DNA of 49,392 bases from MGBC108787 sp964430695 (GTDB taxonomy: Bacteria > Bacillota_I > Bacilli_A > RF39 > UBA660), in assembly GCA_964430695.1 (NCBI GenBank), contig CAYSFO010000006.1:1-49392 (forward strand), given 5' to 3'. Below are positions 43,836-49,392 of the stretch, in pieces. How positions within the stretch are numbered: position 1 is the stretch's first letter; each line of letters begins with the position of its first letter. The position numbers were made by a program, and so were the translations under genes. A model generated the notes under the pieces. It saw only the letters and a program-made list of their open reading frames with translations. It made no database searches and was not told where the DNA came from.

Positions 43836-45101
43836 ATGAAGAAAATAAAATTAATAGAAAATCTTTTATTTAATAGTAATCTTTCTTTCTTAGAAGTAGG
43901 AGATATAATTTGGGCAAATCGTTATCAAACGGAAAAAGAAAAGGAAGCGATAGAAGAAGGACATAGAACTGGACCTTTTATTGTTATTCGAAAAACAAAA
44001 AGAAAAATATATGCTCTAGCATGCAGTGGAACGAAAAGTAAAAATCTTTATGATATTGCAAGAGTAAAAATACCAAAAAATTCTTATCATTTTACAAAAG
44101 ATTGCTATGTTTATGTAAGTAAACTAGTATTACTCCATAAAGAACAATATTTATGGAATTTAGAACATTTAAACAATTTGGACTTAAATAATATATATAA
44201 AAGAATATATCTAGTTGATAAAAAAGTGAAAAAAATAAAACATTTTCCAAAAAGAAAGAGAAAGTTTTATTACACTTGTGGAGATATAATTCTTTATAAC
44301 AATTTATTATTTTATATAAAAGAAGTGGAAAAAAAATATTATAATACTATACCTCTTCAAAAACTAAAAAAAGAAAATGCTCCTATCAAAATCAATGGCG
44401 TATCTTATGGTTTTAATTTTCATGGAGAAAAGAAAATAAAACTACATTCCAAAATAGACTTAATAAATAGTGCCGATAATACAACCCATAAACTGATTCT
44501 TTCTTTTGAGAAAAAAAGAGAACAAGAACTAGAAGAAAGGAAAAAAATAAATCGTGGAAAGTTAATTGCTTTCGATAAAAAACATTACTTTATCTATGGA
44601 GAATATCAAAATAAATTATTAGCCTATAAAATTTATTTAGATAAAGACGCTACAAAAAGTATGATAAAAATTAAAATACATAATGGCGACTACTATACTA
44701 AATTTGAAGAGGATAACTTAAACCAAACTTCTACAATGAAAATTGTTAGAATTGCAAGTGAAGAAGAAATAAAAGAAATGAAAAAGTTAAAACAAGAGTT
44801 AGTTAAAAAACAGAAACCCCAAAAACTAGAAATGAAAAATAAAGAATTCCAAGAAGGAACCATCTTAATAGAAAATAAAACCTTAAATCGTTTTGTTATT
44901 CTAAAAAGACATCATAACGAAATATTATATGTTTCTTTAATTGAACCAAGAGAATATAAAAGATATAATTTTGAAAACCCAGGAAGAATTAACTGTGAAG
45001 TATTAGAAAAGATGAACGATTTTGACTTTTATAATATTACAATGGAACAAGAAATAAAGAAAAGAATTGATAAATTTAACAATAAACAGAAACAAAAGTA
45101 G
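43836..45101 (+). CDS. Hypothetical protein with PemK/MazF-like barrel segments
   Basis: 421 aa, soluble, highly basic. Residues about 20-70 (EVGDIIWANRYQ, EEGHRTGPFIVIRKTKRKIYALACSGTK) look like the SH3-like barrel of PemK/MazF endoribonuclease toxins. Three later segments start the same way: YTCGDIILYNN (about 147), NRGKLIAFDKKHYFIYGEY (about 240) and FQEGTILIENKTLNRFVILKR (about 342), suggesting up to four barrels. No typical toxin catalytic set can be confirmed. The ribosome binding site is weak and no antitoxin gene is adjacent in the same direction. Confidence 0.55.
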   Translation: MKKIKLIENLLFNSNLSFLEVGDIIWANRYQTEKEKEAIEEGHRTGPFIVIRKTKRKIYALACSGTKSKNLYDIARVKIPKNSYHFTKDCYVYVSKLVLLHKEQYLWNLEHLNNLDLNNIYKRIYLVDKKVKKIKHFPKRKRKFYYTCGDIILYNNLLFYIKEVEKKYYNTIPLQKLKKENAPIKINGVSYGFNFHGEKKIKLHSKIDLINSADNTTHKLILSFEKKREQELEERKKINRGKLIAFDKKHYFIYGEYQNKLLAYKIYLDKDATKSMIKIKIHNGDYYTKFEEDNLNQTSTMKIVRIASEEEIKEMKKLKQELVKKQKPQKLEMKNKEFQEGTILIENKTLNRFVILKRHHNEILYVSLIEPREYKRYNFENPGRINCEVLEKMNDFDFYNITMEQEIKKRIDKFNNKQKQK

Positions 45102-45131
45102 ATGTATGGTTAAAGTTTAAAAGAAAGCAAT

Positions 45132-45168
45132 AAAAACAGGTAGAGAATGAATCTATCTGTTTTTATAT
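45132..45168. terminator. Bidirectional terminator
   Basis: AAAAACAGGTAGA (45132-45144) pairs along its whole length with TCTATCTGTTTTT (45152-45164) with one G-T pair; 7-base loop. Lies between convergent genes. Confidence 0.9.
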
Positions 45169-45194
45169 TAGTATAGGATATAACCAATTTTATG

Positions 45195-45440
45195 CTAATC
45201 GCTAGTATTATCATCAACGATACTTTTTGAATAGGGATTTCGATTATCTGTTCGATATAATAAATAATCAACACTTGTATTATATAAATCCGCTAACTTA
45301 CATAACTTTTCCAAAGGAATGGCATTAATGCCATTTTCATATCGATTATATTGTGCTTGCGTAACATTTAAGATTTTTGCTATTTCTGTTTGTTTAAAAT
45401 CTTTATCTTCTCTTATTTCTTTTAATCGCCCTATATTCAT
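45195..45440 (-). CDS. XRE-family HTH repressor
   Basis: 81 aa. The helix-turn-helix of the Cro/CI type spans residues about 3-60: LKEIREDKDFKQTEIAKIL then VTQAQYNRYENGINAIPLEKLCKLADLYNTSVDYLL. The short acidic tail has no ligand or protease domain. GGTGA lies before ATG on the minus strand. It diverges from the surface-protein gene, and the shared interval has two identical palindromes that it most likely binds. Confidence 0.92.
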   Translation of the reverse strand: MNIGRLKEIREDKDFKQTEIAKILNVTQAQYNRYENGINAIPLEKLCKLADLYNTSVDYLLYRTDNRNPYSKSIVDDNTSD

Positions 45441-45481
45441 TGTTTCACCAACTACATTTTACTATTTGTTTATTTTCTATA

Positions 45482-45510
45482 TTGACTTATATACGTCAAA
45501 CGTATATAAT
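45482..45510 (+). promoter_or_regulatory. Promoter of the surface-protein gene
   Basis: TTGACT at 45482-45487, exact 17-base spacer, TATAAT at 45505-45510; among the best promoters of the window. The first operator fills the spacer and touches the -10. Confidence 0.85.
45491..45505. promoter_or_regulatory. Operator 1, ATACGT-N3-ACGTAT
   Basis: Perfect inverted repeat with CAA at its centre, extended by one more T/A pair outside (45490-45506). Inside the promoter spacer, so binding would block RNA polymerase. Confidence 0.75.
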
Positions 45511-45543
45511 ATCCTTAATATACGTATTACGTATCTTAAGGAT
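45511..45543. promoter_or_regulatory. 33-base palindrome holding operator 2
   Basis: 15 of 16 base pairs match around centre 45527. It contains ATACGT-ATT-ACGTAT (45520-45534), the same operator as site 1, 29 bases further on, with outer arms ATCCTTAA / TTAAGGAT. As RNA it would form a hairpin at the very 5' end of the transcript, with the ribosome binding site starting in its last bases. Confidence 0.8.
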
Positions 45544-45555
45544 AGGTGTTTAAAT

Positions 45556-46731
45556 ATGAATTTGGTAAAATTTAGAAAAACAAACAAAAAACGAATAACA
45601 ATAATAGCCATAGTGCTAATTACATTCGTAACAACACAAGTAAAAGCCATAACAAGTGATAATGTATTATATGGAGAAGGAAATGTAACAGAAGCATTAG
45701 ATGAACTAAATGAGAACTTAAATATCTGTTTCAGTGGCGATGCCGATGAAACAAAAATACTATCTGGATATCAAGCATATTATAAAGGAAAACTAGTAAT
45801 GGGAACGATACCAAGTAAATCATCAGCAACCTATACTCCAGGAACAAGTAATCAAACGATAAGTGCAGGACAATATTTAAGTGAAGATCAAATTATTAAA
45901 GGAGATGCAAACTTAAAAGCAGAGAACATAACTTGTGGAGTTAGTATATTTGGAATCAAAGGAACAGATGGTTGTACTACTTTTAAAATAGGAGACTATG
46001 TTCAAATGACACCAACAAGTTTTTCATATTCTATATTGCCAAGTTTAACGGGATGTATAAGTAAAAACTATTGTGGAGGAGTAACTACCCAAAGCATTAA
46101 TCCAAGTGAACTAAACTTATGGAGAGTAATAAGAACAAGTAGTGATGGAACAGTAGAAATGGTATCAGAGTATGTATCGAGGACACGAGTATATTTTTAT
46201 GGACAAACAGGGTATCAAAATTTCGTAGGAGCATTAAATACAATAGCTGCTCAATATGCAAATAGTAACTATACAGTAGGAACAAGACATATGGGATACA
46301 ATATACATAATCCTCAAACATCAAATATTACAGCAACTCCATCCTACTCTAGTTGTAATGATACTTCGTTTGTTGGTAGTAAAGAACCAATTGGATGTGG
46401 AGATACAGGATACGAAACGGATACTAATTTAGTAAAAACAGCAATAGGAACTTTAGCCCCTAATAAACCAAATGCATCTACTCCAGCAATGTCTTACTGG
46501 TTAGCTTCACGCAGTGCTTTGGTCTATCCTTGGGGTAATGCATACTTTGGCGGTTACTACGTAGATACCTCGAACCAGTCGTCTGTGTCACCTTCCACTC
46601 TGTATGAGAACCCCGGTTCCTCCTTCCTCGATGGTCTCGACTTTCCGATTCGACCTATAGTTGTTCTAAGGTCTGGGGTCTCTCCGACCTCGGGAGATGG
46701 AACTTCTGCTTCCCCTTGGGTTCTACCATGA
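45556..46731 (+). CDS. Secreted surface protein with tail-fibre-like domain and variable-type C-terminus
   Basis: 391 aa from ATG 45556 (ATAGGTG site); the frame runs open upstream through the opposing XRE gene but that part is not real. Signal peptide at about 1-31 (ending TTQVKA). Residues about 72-136 (GKLVMGTIPSKSS, TYTPGTSNQTI, IKGDANLKAENI, GVSIFGIKGT) resemble a repeat common in phage tail fibres. The C-terminal part has YWLASRS at 314-320, then a Gly/Ser/Tyr-rich stretch and IRPIVVLRSGV...GDGTSASPW, a C-type-lectin-like end found in large gut-bacterial families. The last 220 bases are about 50% GC and adenine-poor, unlike the rest. Probably cell-surface or ligand-binding; function unknown. 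Confidence 0.8.
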   Translation: MNLVKFRKTNKKRITIIAIVLITFVTTQVKAITSDNVLYGEGNVTEALDELNENLNICFSGDADETKILSGYQAYYKGKLVMGTIPSKSSATYTPGTSNQTISAGQYLSEDQIIKGDANLKAENITCGVSIFGIKGTDGCTTFKIGDYVQMTPTSFSYSILPSLTGCISKNYCGGVTTQSINPSELNLWRVIRTSSDGTVEMVSEYVSRTRVYFYGQTGYQNFVGALNTIAAQYANSNYTVGTRHMGYNIHNPQTSNITATPSYSSCNDTSFVGSKEPIGCGDTGYETDTNLVKTAIGTLAPNKPNASTPAMSYWLASRSALVYPWGNAYFGGYYVDTSNQSSVSPSTLYENPGSSFLDGLDFPIRPIVVLRSGVSPTSGDGTSASPWVLP

Positions 46732-46793
46732 ATATAATTAATTTAAAAATCTTTAGAAAATCAAGAATTGATTACAGAAAACCAAACATTTCA

Positions 46794-46822
46794 TTGACTT
46801 CCCCTAGAATTAGTAATAAAAT
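46794..46822 (+). promoter_or_regulatory. Promoter of hisS-asnS
   Basis: TTGACT at 46794-46799, 17-base spacer, TAAAAT at 46817-46822. Confidence 0.75.
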
Positions 46823-46828
46823 AAATCT

Positions 46829-47042
46829 ATAAATAAATTTTTCTATGGAAAAGAAAAAGTAAAAAAGAACTTTCTTTCAAGAGAAGGCTAGAACGCTGAG
46901 AATGCCAAAAGAAAAGCTTTTTGAAAAGACAACTTTTTATAACATAGAAACGCAAAATTTTGCGATAAAAAAGAAAGAGTACCTAGTAAAGTAAGGTGGC
47001 ACCGCGGAATTTTTTCGTCCTTACGTTACTAGGGTTTTTTAT
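46829..47042 (+). ncRNA. T-box leader of hisS-asnS
   Basis: Senses uncharged tRNA and controls termination ahead of hisS. T-box AAGGTGGCACCGCGG at 46993-47007. Stem I base: CTATG (46843-46847) with CATAG (46943-46947) and AAAAAGT (46854-46860) with ACTTTTT (46932-46938); a GGC/GCC distal hairpin; stem III CGCAAAATTTTGCG at 46951-46964. Terminator: CCTAGTAAAGTAAGG (46982-46996) with CCTTACGTTACTAGG (47019-47033) and a T run. The specifier is not clear: no His codon is obvious in the loop, an AAC lies at 46931-46933. With the promoter it accounts for the 331-base gap 46732-47062. Confidence 0.9.
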
Positions 47043-47062
47043 TTTTTAAGGAGGAAAAAGAA

Positions 47063-48319
47063 ATGATAACAAAACCAAAAGGAACATACGATGTCACTGA
47101 AAGTGATGCATTAAAACTAAAAAAAATCAACCGTTATATTGATTATTACTGTGATTTTTATAACTATGATTTAATTCGTACCCCTATATTCGAATCACGT
47201 GATTTATTTCATAGAGCAGTAGGAGATGAAACAGATATCGTAACAAAAGAGACCTATGACTTTAAAGATCGAAGTGATAGAGAACTTACCCTTAGACCTG
47301 AAGGAACAGCAGGAGTTGTTAGAAGTTTTATAGAAAACAAGATGTATGGAAGTAACATGCCAAGAAAACTATATTACAATGGAACAATGTATCGTTACGA
47401 AAGACCAGGACAGGGAAGAAACAGAGAATTCACACAATTTGGTGTTGAAATTCTAGGAAGTAATGATGTAGCAACCGACGCAGAAGTTATATCTATGCCA
47501 TATCGCTTATTTGAGGAATTAGGTTTTAAAGATTTAAATGTTAAAATTAACAATTTAGGTTCCAAAGAAGACCGCGAAAATTATAAAAAGGCATTAAAAG
47601 AATACTTAGCTCCACACATAAACGATTTATGTGAAGACTGTAAAAAAAGATTTGAAACAAATCCCTTACGTATTTTAGATTGTAAAGTCGATGCAGATTC
47701 CGATATTCTAAAAAATGTCCCCAATATTTTAGATTATCAAAGCGAAGAATCTACCAAACGTTTTAATAAAGTACTAGAATACTTAAACTATTTAGATATT
47801 GATTATGAAGTAGATTCTAAATTAGTACGTGGTCTTGATTATTATGATTATACCGTATTTGAAATTGTCTCTAGTGAAGACATATTAGGGGGAGCAAGTA
47901 CCATTGCAGCAGGAGGAAGATACAATGATTTAGTAGAAAATCTAGGAGGACCTTCTACTCCATGTATGGGATTTGCTTGTGGAATAGAAAGAATAAGCCT
48001 CGCAATGGACGAAATAGAAAAAACAGAAAAAAGACCTCTTGATTGTTATATTTTATATGTAAATGAAGAAGAAAAGATAAAAGCGATTACACTTGCTCAA
48101 GATTTAAGAATGAGTGGCGTAAGTGTCGATTATGATACAACAGGAAGAAGTTTAAAAAGTCAATTTAAAGAAGCAGACAGAAACAATGCTGAGTTATTAA
48201 TCATCCTAAATAGTGAAGACTTAAAACTAGGCCTAATAAGTGTAAAAGACAATATTACTAAAGAATCAGTAAAAATAGATGAAAATGAAATCATTGATTA
48301 TATAGTATCAAACGGATAG
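47063..48319 (+). CDS. hisS: Histidyl-tRNA synthetase
   Basis: 418 aa class II synthetase. Motifs: PKGTYDVTESDALKLKKI, motif 2 YRYERPGQGRNREFTQFGVE, histidine-A motif LVRGLDYYDYTVFEI, motif 3 GFACGIERISLAM, and the C-terminal anticodon-binding domain (about 325-418). Complete. AAGGAGG precedes ATG, after the T-box terminator. In Bacillus aspS follows hisS; here asnS does. Confidence 0.97.
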   Translation: MITKPKGTYDVTESDALKLKKINRYIDYYCDFYNYDLIRTPIFESRDLFHRAVGDETDIVTKETYDFKDRSDRELTLRPEGTAGVVRSFIENKMYGSNMPRKLYYNGTMYRYERPGQGRNREFTQFGVEILGSNDVATDAEVISMPYRLFEELGFKDLNVKINNLGSKEDRENYKKALKEYLAPHINDLCEDCKKRFETNPLRILDCKVDADSDILKNVPNILDYQSEESTKRFNKVLEYLNYLDIDYEVDSKLVRGLDYYDYTVFEIVSSEDILGGASTIAAGGRYNDLVENLGGPSTPCMGFACGIERISLAMDEIEKTEKRPLDCYILYVNEEEKIKAITLAQDLRMSGVSVDYDTTGRSLKSQFKEADRNNAELLIILNSEDLKLGLISVKDNITKESVKIDENEIIDYIVSNG

Positions 48320-48329
48320 GAGAAAAAAT

Positions 48330-49392
48330 ATGGATTTAAAAGAATTATTTGAACAAGTGAATGCATTAAAAAACAAGAGTGTTGAAGTAAATGGTTGGAT
48401 TCGTAATCATCGTCGTCAAAAAGATTTTGGATTTATTGATTTCAGTGATGGAACAACTTTTAAACATATGCAAATTGTTTACGACACAAGTCTATCCAAC
48501 TTTGAAGAAATCAGCCATATCCTAGTGGGAAGTGCATTAAATGTAAAAGGAATTTTAGTTCCTTCAGAAGGAAAACAAGAAGTAGAAATAAAAGCAACTG
48601 AAATCACCGTTTTAGGGTCTTGCCCTGATGATTATCCAATACAACCAAAAAGACATACAAAAGAATTTTTAAGAGAACAAGCATACCTTCGTCCTCGTAC
48701 AAATCTTTTCCAAGCTGTATTTAGAGTAAGAAGTGTAGCAGCGTATGCCATTCATAAATATTTTAATGAAAAAGGGTTTGTCTACTTCCATGCACCATTA
48801 ATTACGGCAAGTGACTGTGAAGGGGCTGGAGAAATGTTTCAAGTAACAACACTTCCACTAGAAAAACTAAAAGGAGACGTCGATTACACAAAAGATTTCT
48901 TTGGTAAAATGGCAAATCTAACCGTAAGCGGTCAACTCGAAGCAGAAACATTTGCAACAGCCTACAAAAAAACATATACCTTTGGACCAACATTCAGAGC
49001 AGAAAACTCCAATACCAAAACTCATGCTGCTGAATTTTGGATGATTGAACCAGAAATGTGTTTTTGTGATTTAGAAGGCGACATGGATGTAATGGAGGAC
49101 ATGTTAAAATATATCGTACGTTATGTACTGGAACATTGTCCTGATGAAATGAACTTCTTTAATGAATTTGTAGAAAAAGGACTTCTAGATAAACTAAATA
49201 AATTATTAAATTCCAACTTCACAAGAATCGATCATGAAGAAGCTATAAAAATTTTAAAAGAAGCAAATGTAAAATGGGAGTTTGAGCCAAAGTACGGAGA
49301 AGATATTGCAAAAGAACACGAAAAATATATTACTGAATACTTTGATGGCCCTGTATTTATTAAGAATTGGCCTAAAGATATTAAAGCCTTCT
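48330..49392 (+). CDS. asnS: Asparaginyl-tRNA synthetase, 3' truncated by window
   Basis: Starts at ATG 48330, 10 bases after hisS with AGGAGA between; 354 codons are visible before the window ends. N-terminal OB-fold anticodon domain (VEVNGWIRNHRRQKDFGFIDFSD), class IIb core with REQAYLRPRTNLFQAVFRVRS, SGQLEAETFATAY, motif 2 TFGPTFRAENSNTKTHAAEFWMIEPE. The THAAEFWMIEPE form and length point to AsnRS rather than AspRS. Cotranscribed with hisS under the T-box. Confidence 0.95.
   Translation, partial: MDLKELFEQVNALKNKSVEVNGWIRNHRRQKDFGFIDFSDGTTFKHMQIVYDTSLSNFEEISHILVGSALNVKGILVPSEGKQEVEIKATEITVLGSCPDDYPIQPKRHTKEFLREQAYLRPRTNLFQAVFRVRSVAAYAIHKYFNEKGFVYFHAPLITASDCEGAGEMFQVTTLPLEKLKGDVDYTKDFFGKMANLTVSGQLEAETFATAYKKTYTFGPTFRAENSNTKTHAAEFWMIEPEMCFCDLEGDMDVMEDMLKYIVRYVLEHCPDEMNFFNEFVEKGLLDKLNKLLNSNFTRIDHEEAIKILKEANVKWEFEPKYGEDIAKEHEKYITEYFDGPVFIKNWPKDIKAF

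Noticed and set aside
43836..45440. PemK-like gene plus XRE gene as a toxin-antitoxin pair
   Set aside because: They are convergent with a strong bidirectional terminator between them, and the XRE operators lie on the other side, at the surface gene.
45319..45555. Upstream in-frame extension of the surface-protein gene
   Set aside because: It runs antisense through the XRE gene and its promoter; a good ribosome binding site and signal peptide place the start at 45556.
46732..46828. Template repeat of a retroelement next to the surface gene
   Set aside because: The stretch is A/T-rich and shows no similarity to 46510-46731; no reverse transcriptase is encoded in the window.

Overview
The window comes from a low-GC (about 30%) Gram-positive bacterium of the Bacilli. 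The signs are A/T-rich coding, AGGAGG/AGGTG ribosome binding sites, sporulation genes (spoIVB, spoIVFA, spoIVFB, spoVB), a T-box leader, the Prp/L27 pair and a gene order shared with Bacillus subtilis. The archaeal-type prolyl-tRNA synthetase, compact intergenic gaps and YWLASR-type surface protein suggest an uncultured gut lineage near RF39 or Erysipelotrichia; that placement is inference. No rRNA, tRNA, insertion sequence, CRISPR or recombinase was seen.

Two conserved chromosomal blocks frame the window. Block 1 (about 2.2-10.6 kb) is radC-mreC-mreD-spoIVFA-spoIVFB-rplU-prp-rpmA-(three genes)-obg, the B. subtilis order without mreB, minC, minD and spo0B. It is preceded by the 3' end of proS and spoIVB. 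Block 2 (about 26.6-49.4 kb) is ruvA-ruvB-queA-tgt-yrzE-yrbG-spoVB-comN-rel-dtd-hisS, again the B. subtilis order, with inserted genes: two tandem unknown paralogues, a hydrolase, a peptide deformylase, a secreted phosphodiester glycosidase, a PD-(D/E)XK protein, a PemK-like barrel protein and a surface-protein/regulator pair. A T-box controls hisS, and asnS follows it.

Between the blocks lies accessory DNA. First comes a compact Tad pilus set (11.9-16.4 kb: Flp pilin, TadE, CpaE, CpaF, TadB, TadC). Then comes the most unusual part (16.4-26.6 kb), five consecutive genes sharing a C-terminal domain of about 120 residues that I do not recognise. Genes 1 and 2 (789 and 927 aa) have a complete SigK-like sigma factor at the N-terminus, four or five tandem units resembling sigma region 4, then the shared domain. 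Genes 3 and 4 are RpoD-like sigma factors with a novel N-terminal domain and the same C-terminal domain; gene 3 is cut by one in-frame TAA in the -10 recognition helix. Gene 5 is two copies of the shared domain alone. Genes 1 and 2 each carry a run of ten G at the same place, just after the sigma domain, and a one-base slip either way ends translation within about 15 codons. This looks like a phase-variable family of sigma factors with a common partner-binding domain, possibly controlling surface structures such as the adjacent pilus.

A second point of interest is at 45.2-46.7 kb. An XRE repressor gene diverges from a secreted protein gene whose promoter carries two identical ATACGT-N3-ACGTAT operators. 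The last 220 bases of the secreted protein gene are GC-rich and adenine-poor, like the variable region of a diversity-generating retroelement target.
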